A stretch of DNA of 64,000 nucleotides, from contig CM073321.1 in assembly GCA_037043015.1 (NCBI GenBank), positions 6,778,001 to 6,842,000 on the forward strand, given 5' to 3'. Source of the stretch: Bryum argenteum (taxonomy: Eukaryota > Streptophyta > Bryopsida > Bryales > Bryaceae). A program made the position numbers and the translations under genes. The notes under the pieces were generated by a model. It worked only from the letters and a program-made list of their open reading frames with translations, did not search any database and had not been told where the DNA came from. This document shows positions 33,601 to 43,099 of this stretch, one piece after another. Position 1 is the first letter of the stretch. Each line of letters opens with the position of its first letter.

Positions 33601-35590
33601 AATGTCTGCAAATGACACAAGTTGAGTGTCGTCCCTCAAAACAAGTTGAGTGTCGTCCCTCCTATTTTTTTCAAGGAATGTAAGCAATCGGAATAGAAGG
33701 TGATGTAGTTGAAGCGCAAGGGGTTCTTTTTGCTTGATTCAAATTTTACAATGTTGCCCGTCACATTGGGTGTCAAAGTTTCCTCGTGGATTATGATCGA
33801 CACAAATGAAAATATAAATAATGTAAACTTAATTGTTTAAACTTTTGTTTTATTCATTAATTTTGATAAAATCATAAAATTAGATTCCTAAAATTCAGTT
33901 TAGATCTTAAATAAATATTTGAGTGTTACTAGTTTGTACTAGAGGATCACAAGTGTCAAGTTAGTACTTGCGGGTTTTAAAATTGTAGTGGCAAGTTACA
34001 AGTTTGTACTTCTAGTTTTAAGTTTGCATTAAAGGATCCCAAGTTTGTATTTAGGCTTGAAAACAATAATAGTAAAGGAGTCTTTTGTATTTCATTTTTA
34101 AACAATTATAAATAATCGGATCCAAAGTGAATTTCTTTAGAGTTCAGTTCAATGCACTAATTCAAATAAAATGATAAAATTAGATTTTTGAATTCAATTG
34201 GGATCTCAAGTTAGTTCTTGAATGTCTCTAGTTTGCCTTTGAAAGCAGTAATCCGGCATAGACCTGTATATAGTAAGATTATCAATCTATAATATATTCA
34301 TCTTTATCATAATTGGAAACTTGCTGAATGAGGTAGGCAATGATTGTAATTGATATTGTTTATAACGTTTATGGTGACAAATTCATACATGCAATATTTT
34401 GAGTCTATTTAGGCGCTTTAGGGTTAATCGACCTGTTTGGTTTAAATTAAAATTGCTTATATCTCTCATAATTACATAAGCTTAAGGTTAAACGTCATGT
34501 ACAAAATTAAGTCTCATAACATGAGTACCATAATTCTTATGATGAATGCACTCCTATAGGTTCAATTGCACCAAATCGGTTTCCAAAATTTTGCATGCAA
34601 GTAGCTAATTTGGAATCCTACTTGAAAAAAATATGCCATAAACATTTGAGGTAACGAACTTCAACTTGCCCTTGGCACCATTTGCACTATGTGTCCCGGG
34701 CAATAGCCAAAAAAACTTTTGCATCAACTTTGAACGTTATGATCTCACAAATGGAGAAGATCCAACGGTTGAAATTTTCAACAGCAGATCAAAATCAAGT
34801 ACATTAGAAGATCTTACGACTGGATTTCTCAAATTTGTAAAAAAGTTTGATGCAGATAGCCGGGAGTGAACCGGACTCAAAACAGGCAGTTTTGAGACTT
34901 CTTGCTCCCAAAACATCAAGGAAATTTAGGGGTTAATAAGTTACTCCTACGTATCGACTGATGATGATGTCATTGATCAGCAACAATTTTCCATCGAATT
35001 TGACGATTGATTGATCATCAACATTACTATGAAGTGTAAATTCGCGAGCGACTCGGAGCTCACTTGCAAAAGAGAAAATTGTAGACAAAATTTGAATTTA
35101 AATTAACATATAATGCACTGGAATTCTCATTTTCCTTCTACACATAGTTGTTTTTAGCATATGATACTTTTAACATGTTTACTACAAGTAAATGATCTTA
35201 TTTTGGTATTTTAGAAATGATAATATCCTCCTTATTCAAACTTAAGAGGGTTAATTTAAATGATGACAGATACATTCGTTACTCTTATATTTTATTTGTT
35301 GGATTATTTCATTTTTAAGGTTCTTATAAGGTAATACAAGTACAACAATCTTATCCTCGTATTTTAATTATTTACATTTCACTTATTATTCAAAGTTTGA
35401 ACGTATTAAAACTTTTGCAAAAAACTTATAGCATATAAAGTCAATTTTTTCACAAGTTATACAAGTTATAAATATAACCATCATTTTTATAGGATTCCTT
35501 TTTAAGATTTTAAATTATCTTAATTCACCTTATTTTGATTTCCTTCCAATTAATCAAAGTTTTAACCATACAAATAAATTAAAGTAATTG
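30660..35590. other. AT-rich gene-free region
   Basis: I see no credible gene. It contains degenerate CCCTAA-like strings (31,745-31,870), simple TA/TTA runs (32,760-33,060), a 23-bp direct duplication around 33,617-33,661 (AAGTTGAGTGTCGTCCCTC), and small open frames (32,316-32,537, 34,666-34,869) without domains or codon bias. Confidence 0.6.
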
Positions 35591-35599
35591 AATTATGAA

Positions 35600-36170
35600 A
35601 ACAAAACAAAAAAAAAAAAACAAACGAGCAACCCAAGCTGCCCGGGCAGCCCAAGGAGGTCGGCTTAGCTCGGGCAGTCGGGGCAGCCCGGGCAGCACCC
35701 AAAGGCGGCGGACGAGCTTGGTACAGGGCGGGAGCGGCCTCCTCCCGACAGCTCTTTCCGCCCGCCTCCCCCCGCCCAACTCCCGCGCCTCCATCGTTTT
35801 GTTGTTGTTCATCGCTATGTCGGTGTTGCCTTCGCGCCTACCCCACCCAGCTCCCGCGCTTCTCTCGCGTCGTCCTGCTGTTGTTCATCGTGCAGTTGTT
35901 CATCGTGCAGTATCGCTGTGTCGGTGTTGCCTTCGCGCCTGCTCGTGCTTGCTTCGCGTGTGCTTCCGCCTGCTCCGTGCCTACTGCGGCCTTCCATTTG
36001 CTCGTCGTCGTTCCCTGCTCTGCAAGCGCATTTATCCACGAGCTTTTGCGCATCCTCGTCCTCGTTTCCTGCTCGTTCTCGTTTCATGCTCGCTGATTTA
36101 GGGCGCTGCCGCATCCTCATTGCATTCTTCCACGACCTTCCAGCGCAGATTGTAAGTTCATAATTCTGAA
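35600..36170 (+). promoter_or_regulatory. GC-rich leader of element B
   Basis: An A-rich run is followed by CpG-rich DNA with GCCCGGGC palindromes (35,640-35,690) and a duplicated segment (ATGTCGGTGTTGCCTTCGCG at about 35,817, near-repeated at 35,917). The open frames on both strands here overlap and lack domains, so I read this as a non-coding leader of the plus-strand genes. Confidence 0.4.
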
Positions 36171-36397
36171 TTTTAGGTTTTATACTGAGGTTGCGCTTTT
36201 GGAGCTTGTTTTGTACATTCCAGGGCACAATGTTATAGGATTTTGCTCCCAGTGTAATGGCATTCATGCAAATTTGTGTTCTTTGCTTCGAAATTTGTGT
36301 TTTTCTGTTGAAATGCGCTCATTTCAGCTTTCAGCTCATTTAGCTCGATGCCCATTTAACTAGATTAAATAATGTAATTCTCCAGGACAACCCAAGC

Positions 36398-36634
36398 CCA
36401 TTTAGCTCGAGTCGAGCTAAATGATCTCGCACCTCGTTTCAAGGCAAGCCCATTTAGCTCGACTCGAGCTAAATGGGGTTTCTACTTGGCTCGAGGTCAA
36501 GCCCATTTAGCTCGACTCGAGCTAAATGGGCCTGACCTGAAATCAAGTAGCAAGTCAATTTAGCTCGACTCGAGCTAAATGGGCTTGACCTCAAAACAAG
36601 GTTCGCGACCATTTAGTTCGAGTGGAGCTAAATG
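36398..36634. repeat. Five motif-B palindromes upstream of the ParB-like exon
   Basis: The consensus is arm TTTAGCTCGA, one central S, arm TCGAGCTAAA. Copies lie at about 36,398, 36,449, 36,502, 36,556 and 36,609, roughly every 53 bp. The copies at 36,449 and 36,502 extend to 29-bp perfect palindromes with CCCA/TGGG flanks. Confidence 0.95.
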
Positions 36635-36656
36635 GACTTGAACTAGAGCCAAGTAG

Positions 36657-37194
36657 TGTGTTTGGTCGCGACAATCCGCCTGACGTGTCGATCGGCCTGC
36701 TCAACCCTACTGAACCAAGATTCATCGTGAGATCTTTGGAACCGACCGGAATCGCCCATTACAAAAACATATTGATGAATTCCCTCGATGTTAGTTCCAG
36801 GCAAACAATCATCACTATGCCAAAGATTAAAGATGAGCCTAAGATTTGGGATTAGGAAGTTCTGGTCCAAACTTGTCGATTCCGGATTATCGATGGGCAG
36901 CACCACGTTGAGGCTGCGAAACAGTTGATTCGTGACAAGAAGGTTGACGCCGCAAAGATCCTTGCCCTGCAGACATGGAAAGCTCATGTTGTGTGGCATT
37001 CGGACATTAGCAAGATTCTGGACGTGTCGGCCATGGCGAACAAGACGAACAATGCTGGCACGTTCATTCCTTCCTGGGCAACGAACATCAAGGGCGCAAG
37101 AAAGGTTTGGGAAGATTACGGCCGCCCGGTAAAATTGAAGAAGCCACACCGATGTGAAACAGCGGTTGAAGAAGATAACCGTAAACGATATGAG
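36657..37194 (+). CDS. ParB-like domain exon of element B
   Basis: It starts after a CAAGTAG acceptor (VFGRDNPPDVSIG..) and contains FRIIDGQHHVEAAKQLI at about 36,880-36,930, the same G-x-H..A box as in element A, followed by HVVWHSDISKILDVSAMANKTN, which parallels PVFSRNPID..RVSNALN in A. An in-frame stop precedes the box. It ends at a TATGAG|GTATGA donor. The upstream segment FIVRSLEPTGIAHYKNIL would fit the first strand and helix of a ParB N-terminal domain. Function (CTP or DNA binding) is inferred. Confidence 0.6.
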
Positions 37195-37270
37195 GTATGA
37201 GATTACTTGTTCTTTTCTGTTTCTGTTTGGCTTAATTCGCATTGTATGTCGATGTTTTTTGGAGACGTTG

Positions 37271-37292
37271 TTTTAGCTCGACTCGAGCTTAA
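37271..37292. repeat. Motif-B palindrome inside an intron
   Basis: It lies in the intron 37,195-37,332 and is nearly symmetric over about 30 bp, with GTTGTTT and AAACAAC flanks. Confidence 0.85.
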
Positions 37293-37332
37293 ACAACATA
37301 GCTTGTTCCTTATTCGTTTGGCTTTGGTCCAG

Positions 37333-38403
37333 ACATTCGTGGTTGCTATGGTGAAGATGTTCATGAGCATCAACACAAACGCTAGGGACAAGATCGTCAG
37401 ACCGTCCGACCTTCTCAACGAGCTCCTCATCATCACATCTCCGGACGACGTCTACGAGTTGTGGTCGAGGTTCATCACCAACTACGGACTTGGAGAGCTG
37501 ATTGACCCAAACACCGAGCTCCCATTTAATCGGGCGAAAGATTGAGAAATCGCCGCAAAGAAGTTCACCTTGAACAGGGAGTTCTTCAAGGGAATGGGGC
37601 AGCTAAACGCAGAGGACCTCGAGGTGTTGGCGCTGCTTTTGTTGAACGAGACTCATGATCGGACATTGCCTTACCCGAAGGTGGCCGTGAAGAAGCCCGC
37701 AAAAAAGTACTTCCAGTGCTTGAGCGCAAAGCAGTGGGTCGAAAACCGGAAGAGGAAGAACACTGTCGCAAGGGAATTGCACAACCTGAAGCCCTCGCTC
37801 GGTTTGTTCAACTCGGAGTGGCAATTCAACGCCGACAACTGGAAGAAGTTTAAGAAGGACTACAATCTGACTCGTCAGGCTATGTCCATGCTTCTCTCGG
37901 TCCCGGGCGACTCGTTCTTCACCCTGTACCGCCAAAAGCAGACAAAGAATAAGAGTGCAGAAGAAATTTTGGACAACGCAGCCTCAAGAAGTTTCCGGAT
38001 GTCAAAGGGACATTTGAACCTCCTGCACCAATTCTTTACACGCGGCACTTCTTCTCATCGGAATTCAGATTCGGGATTTGAGACAAAGACTACGCTTGGA
38101 GCCAATCTAGCAAGTGTGATATCGGCTTCATTGATTTGCGATCTGTCCCTGGGAGTGGAAGTAGAGTGGACGACACGGAGAGTCCATACTTTTGAGAATT
38201 CCTTGATTTCGATTCCACCTGTATTCTATGCGCCAGAATTGCCCCTATACACAAAGTCCGGGGCGTATTGAGAACACGACTTAGGTCTCAGTCACTCCGA
38301 GTTGCGATTGGAGTTCTATTGTCGTGTATTGAAGATGTTTTCATCTTTGGGGGGGAAGTTCTTATTGATAATGGCTGGCACAAAGCCAATGTTGGCTGGA
38401 ATT
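37333..38403 (+). CDS. Middle region of element B protein, possible methyltransferase remnant
   Basis: Following a GGTCCAG acceptor: TFVVAMVKMFMSINTNARDK.., a helical region corresponding to AQVMAHFVNEKVSS.. in A, then a Lys-rich segment (KKPAKKYFQ..AKQWVENRKRKN). Toward the end one frame reads KCDIGFIDLRSVPG and VFIFGGEVLIDNGWHK, which look like the DPPY-type strand and a later strand of an amino-methyltransferase. The catalytic tetrad is not intact. The frame is interrupted two or three times. A donor ATT|GTAAGT ends the exon. Confidence 0.45.
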
Positions 38404-38447
38404 GTAAGTACCTCGCACCATTCCTTTAATTGTAAGTGCATATGCTC

Positions 38448-38573
38448 GTTTAGCTTGAGTCGAGCTAAACGGTCTCATGCTCGTTTAACTCGAGTCGAGC
38501 TAAACGGTCTCATGCTTAAATCTTTTCATTCTTTGTATTTTGTCCATGGCCTTTCAGCTCGAGCCGAGCTATT
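38448..38573. repeat. Three motif-B palindromes in an intron
   Basis: Copies lie at about 38,448, 38,482 and 38,551 in the intron 38,404-38,616. The first two sit 34 bp apart within the same CATGCTCG context. Confidence 0.9.
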
Positions 38574-38616
38574 TCGTCTTAGTCTTCTTATAAGTTTATG
38601 TCTCCTTCTAAAACAG

Positions 38617-39342
38617 ATGTGTCAGGCTGAGACATATGTTGTTATTCGCGGAAACGAGGCAGAGGCTTATACAAATGCGGACTATCAACATTTGGACTAC
38701 AACGATATCAACGTTGCAGCATACGTAAAGCCGGAAGCTTATGCCGGTCCGAAGCGTGGTGCTGAAGGGTCGGGAAAGGGAAAGAAGAGGAAGTCGAAGA
38801 AGAAGTCCACGCAGCCTCTTAGCGATGACTTTTCAGCTTCAGAGCATGAGCCCACAGATGAAGGTGGTCCTTCTTCTCCGGCGGGGATGAATGCCCCCAT
38901 GGAATGAACCGTTGCTCTCGTGTCTCCTGCCGCAATTGACTGGGCAGCTGTGGCAATTCCGTCCAGTACTGCTCGTGCTCTTCCTCGTGGTCGTGGTACT
39001 GCTCGTGCTCCCCCTTAGAGTCGTGGAAGCGGTCGAGCTCGGTCTTCAGCGTCTCGTGGCCGCAATACAACACGCGCCCCCCACCACAAATCCGCTAAGC
39101 GTTCTTCTTCTAAGGCGCAAGCTGGTGAGGCTTCTTGGTCGAAAAGCCATACTGTGCCTCAAGCAGATAGGGCGCTTAAATCCAACTATGGCGCTTGCGA
39201 TCTCGTCGGGGACATAGAGAGCCCCCCCCCCCTCCAGCGCCTGCATCGTGTACGTCCAACCGGTGAGGATTTAGCTCGAGTCGAGCTAAACGAGCAGTCT
39301 CAAGGGGTCGTCGATCTTGGGGCCGCTGGGACTCCGGTTTAA
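38617..39342 (+). CDS. Basic Lys- and Arg/Gly/Ser-rich tail exon
   Basis: It starts after an AAAACAG acceptor (MCQAETYVVIRGNEAEAY). A Lys-rich nuclear-type stretch (GKGKKRKSKKKS) is followed by RGRGTARAPP and SRGSGRARSSASRGR, typical of nucleic-acid-binding tails. A motif-B palindrome at 39,269 is translated as LARVELN. The frame has two interruptions. No enzymatic domain is seen. Confidence 0.5.
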
Positions 39343-39390
39343 CACACTGTTACACCCTCGGGTTTTCGAAGGGAGATTCGTTCAAAGAAC

Positions 39391-40470
39391 TTGAATGATA
39401 GAGTCTATTGGGAGATCTTTGGCGAAGACGATGTAGTGCGTGGCCAAGAGCAACTGCCACGGGATGCGCCAACTTCCGACAGCTCTGACTCATCCGACGA
39501 TGACGATGTTGAGGATGCGAGCGACGACGATGACGGCGACGACGATGACGGCGACGACGATGACCGCGCTAATGATGCTGACCCCGTAGCCATGACCTCA
39601 GGCAACGAGGTGGCTCCTGATCCATCCCACAACGAGACTACTTTGGCGGCTGCTCCCTAATGCCCGCAGATCGCACCGAGGAGGCAGATTGAGAAGGGGA
39701 AGTACGACAAATGGTTTGTGAAAGGAGTGCGGAAGCCCGAGGACGAGCCGGAGGATAACATAGAATTCCGGTATTACGACTTCTCGAAGGCGCCTAGTTC
39801 TCTAAAGCCAAAGAACACTGAGGATGATCCTCTTCTCCCTATCGTGCCTCTGTTCAGGGAAGAAGGAGAGCCTTCAGGACCACCAGTGAAGCTGGAAATT
39901 GTTGCCCCTCTGCTCACTAAGGATCAGAAGCGGACACAGGAGCGGCAAGAGAAGGAGGCGTAGAAGGCCCTCAAGGCAAATGAAGAAATGGAGAGAGAGA
40001 AGCAAAGGTTAGCAGACATCGCGGCCCAGAATGCATGAGTTGACAGATTAGAGTCCACCCTTCTAAGCTCTCAGTCTGAAACTTGCATGCAGCTGGGCAA
40101 GATGGAGCAAATTTTTCTTTCATTCGGAAATATCTTATCCCAATTACCTATTCCTCTCTTCATGGCCTCCATCAACCCTGATCAACCCTGCCTCAGCATC
40201 TGTGTCGCGAGTCCACTAGCCATCGTTGGGCCTCCACAACCTCCTCATGTTGCTTAACTGCAGATCGCACCCTGCCCCGTACTCCTCGAGATTTTGGATA
40301 GGCCTGCACAAGAGGATGATGACCCGACTGAGGTAACCGCAACGCTGACGCATCACACCTCTGCAGTAGCATTGGATGTGGGGGAGCATGCAGAGGTTGT
40401 TCCTTCCCGTGACTCTCCCGTGGCTGCTATCGAGACGGCTAAGACTTCACTGGTAAATCCAGAGGTTAGT
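39391..40470 (+). CDS. Acidic and coiled-coil tail of element B
   Basis: It contains a strongly acidic run near 39,480-39,580 (SDSSDSSDDDDVEDASDDDD and more), then a charged globular segment (KGKYDKWFVKGVRKPEDEPE), then Glu/Lys/Arg-rich coiled-coil sequence (QKRTQERQEKEA). Another acidic exon (40,294-40,465) ends in a GAG|GTTAGT donor. The position between the basic tail and the FCP1-like domain matches the acidic tail in A. Interrupted in at least two places. Confidence 0.45.
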
Positions 40471-41000
40471 TACTATCCTTTCCTTCTCTTTGTCTTTGTA
40501 ATCGATGCTAGTAATGGCAGTTGCTCTGCTATTCCGTCATGTCTTGAAGTTTTCGCATTTAGTAATCTTAAAGCCGGCGCTCCTTGTTTGACACGAGTTT
40601 GGCACCGATGGCGACGAGTAGGTCGACGAGTAGTGTCCGAATTGTTGGATGTTGTTTCGCTTTTTGTACATAGTACACTTATAAACGTTGTACTTATTGA
40701 AACATCATTCAATAAAATTGAGACTCTTTTTTTGTACATCACTTTTCGTCTTCACTGAGTCTACGTCCTTCTCATTACAAGGCCCTAAACATCGTCCTTT
40801 TCTACCAGGCCCCCCTTCTGAATACCTTGTTCCGTCCGATTGCTTCAAAATCCCCCACCAACCACCTCATGTTACCTGTGGGTGTCGCGGTTCAATACCA
40901 AATAACTGCTGGCAGTTCTTTGCATACTTCAGCATTTTGCAAGGTACACACCCTCTTTTTTTAATACCATTTGCTATTATTACGTGTTCCCTTGATGCAG

Positions 41001-41791
41001 GCCGGACCCTCCAAACAGCCAAAACAACGTATCACGCCCGAGCTACCCATTACGCATATCTCGGGCAGTCTTTTACGATCCAAGCCCAAGTGGTTGAATG
41101 TGGTGTTGGAGTTGGACGGGGTTCTATGTTCAATGGCCTCTGTGTCTACCCCAACGCTTGCAGAGTGCCTGTGTTTTCCGGATCCCAATAATCCTCCGGT
41201 GTTTTCCTCCACCGTCCCAACCTTAGTTGCCGGCAGGGTCGTCTACTGTCGTCCAGGTTGACCGGGTTCCTTCGCTAATTAGCTTTGTTTTGCCACATCC
41301 ACGTCTGGAGTACCCTAGATCCTAAGGTTGTCCATAGACTCTGCTCCTTTTTGTTCTCGAAGTCAGACGTTGCCCCTGGAGTTGTCTTGGCTTCCAACCA
41401 ATGCGATAATCTGTCGTTAAAGAATTACGCATTCGCCAAGTACCCCGGAACGACAAATACCATCCTCTTAAAATATCCTCGGCGTCGGTTGTATCCTAGG
41501 AAGGGTGCCAATTTCAATGACGATAACTTGCTCATTGTCGATTCCAAGCATGAGACTTGCATTGCGGTTCCCACAAAGAACACACTTTTCACTGTTTTGT
41601 GGAACCAATCCTGTCCGGAAGAGCCAAAGTCCGAGTTGTTAAAAAAGATAGGCGAAATATGTCTTGCCGTGCATTTGAACGGTCCTGAGAATTCTCATGA
41701 GACTATGCGCTATCGTAGACCCACGCATAATGAACTGTCGAAGGACTCAGAGTTGTATATGCTCCTGAGCCGTAACCTTCCATATTTGTAG
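41001..41791 (+). CDS. FCP1/NIF-like HAD phosphatase domain of element B
   Basis: After a GATGCAG acceptor, KWLNVVLELDGVLCSM is motif I, RVVYCRPG and IHVWSTLDPKVVHRL cover motif II, and DDNLLIVDSKHETCI is in the motif IV position. The first Asp of DxDG is Glu (ELDG). The frame changes near 41,260. The C-terminal part has a VPTKNTLFTVLW strand as in FCP1-like proteins. A Lys for motif III could be in TILLKYPRRRLY. Same place in the cassette as the two copies in element A. Confidence 0.6.
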
Positions 41792-42028
41792 AATCAAGAC
41801 CGAATCACTGGGAAGAATTTGCCTTGAATACTTTCATCATTGGTATTATTTTGATTTTTACTCTAGCAACCTTATGTTTATCAATTGCTTAGATGGAGAT
41901 ATATTGTGGATCGATTGGTAAATCCCCCCTCGACATACGTGATTAAATGCGTTGTTATATTGTGTACCTTTTTCATTGCACTTAGTGTCATGGACTCACT
42001 TTCTAAAATGGGTGTGTTTATAAACCAG

Positions 42029-42382
42029 GTTGCTGCCGTTGGACGTCAGCTTTCTCCACTTCCATCATGTGCTTTGCAAGCAAATCTTGTAACTGGTCCT
42101 TCCACAGTGTCAGATGCTTCCATTACAAGTGAGGAATCGAGAACTTTCTCGGAACGAAGGCGGGGACGGTTGATCTATTGTGCTCCGGACGACGCGTCGG
42201 CTGTAGATTACACGAAGGAGGACATGGATTATGACGAGGACGATGTAGTAAACAGTCCCCCTATTGAGACTCATCCAAGTATTGCAACCCGCCATGATCA
42301 AATCAGTGTGATGACCTCGGTTGCAGCCGCACCTCATCCATCCCATGTTCATCCGTCCTCATGGATAAAGAATCTGAATTGA
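42029..42382 (+). CDS. Unrecognised Ser/Asp-rich small protein
   Basis: This open frame follows a possible AACCAG acceptor: VAAVGRQLSPLPSC..., with an acidic patch (DYTKEDMDYDEDDV). It overlaps the end of the convergent transposase-like gene by about 34 bp. It may be the last exon of the FCP1-like gene. No domain recognised. Confidence 0.35.
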   Translation, partial: VAAVGRQLSPLPSCALQANLVTGPSTVSDASITSEESRTFSERRRGRLIYCAPDDASAVDYTKEDMDYDEDDVVNSPPIETHPSIATRHDQISVMTSVAAAPHPSHVHPSSWIKNLN

Positions 42383-43035
42383 CTTCCCTTGCTATGGCCC
42401 CCTAGCCTTGTCCTTCGAGCCTTTGCCATGTATAAAGCAATGAACTTCTTGAAATCCGGAACTTCTTCAATAAGGTGCGGAATCATAGGGCCATCCTTGT
42501 CTAGATTCATGTAAGATTTCATCAGCATCGGAAGTGTTGGATGATTCTTTTCCTTCAAAACCGCACTCCACCTCCCAAATAAAGCATCAATGTCTTCATG
42601 CTTATGTCCCACCATCATAAATGACACTACCACTTCTCTCACGATCCTCTTCGCCACTATCAACGACCAAAAACAAAAAGAGTATCTATTCTTATTCTCC
42701 CTCCAACAATTATCCAATTGCATATGCAATACGGGTGTATGCGGTCGTGCTACTTTTGAACTCTCAGTTGGTTCCGGGAGAGATGCTAAACACATTTTTT
42801 TCCCGTGCAGAATGGCTCTATACAATGCGGTGCTTTCACTTTGTGAAAATAATGCTCTCGACGATGTTGTCGACGTGTCTTCTATATTACGCAACAATTT
42901 TGCAACAGACCAAATTGTAAACTTACTATCATTAAGAAACACATCCACTGTACAGTGAGCGTACCTTGAACCACCATGTCCATGAGCATACATGCCTGTC
43001 ACTGATATGGGTAGCTTCATCAACGCATCCAAATC
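42349..43035 (-). CDS. DUF7869-type transposase-like core of element B (5' truncated)
   Basis: It shows PISVTGMYAHGHG, MQLDNCWRENKNRY and MVGHKHEDIDALFGRW, then LPMLMKSYMNLD..IPHLIEEVPDF. These align in order with the element A copy and with the fragment at the left window edge, to which it is closer in the FGRW and IPHLI segments. The frame continues upstream to about 43,035, where retroelement-derived DNA starts, so the first acidic motif and the Cys-rich N-terminus are missing. It ends at FRFFIHEDG, before the C-terminal domain seen in A. Confidence 0.75.
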   Translation of the reverse strand, partial: DLDALMKLPISVTGMYAHGHGGSRYAHCTVDVFLNDSKFTIWSVAKLLRNIEDTSTTSSRALFSQSESTALYRAILHGKKMCLASLPEPTESSKVARPHTPVLHMQLDNCWRENKNRYSFCFWSLIVAKRIVREVVVSFMMVGHKHEDIDALFGRWSAVLKEKNHPTLPMLMKSYMNLDKDGPMIPHLIEEVPDFKKFIALYMAKARRTRLGGHSKGSQFRFFIHEDG

Positions 43036-43099
43036 TTTTGTACGCGTTAAACCACGTTAAACTGCGTTAAAAACAGCGTTAAAAACAGTGTCCGAGGAC

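Larger units (their letters stand above)
35600..43040. mobile_element. Giant DNA transposon-like element B (decayed)
   Basis: It has the same protein set as element A: a plus-strand ParB-like gene, a middle domain, basic and acidic tails and an FCP1-like domain, plus a minus-strand DUF7869-type gene, here convergent rather than divergent. It carries its own palindrome instead of motif A. The right end is uncertain: a retroelement-derived copy starts near 43.04 kb and cuts the transposase-like gene, and a degenerate motif-B copy at 47,050 suggests the element once reached about 47.1 kb. Terminal repeats were not found. Confidence 0.6.

Noticed and set aside
34666-34869. Small protein gene
   Set aside because: 67 codons with no domain, no splice context and AT-rich surroundings. 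I see no support.
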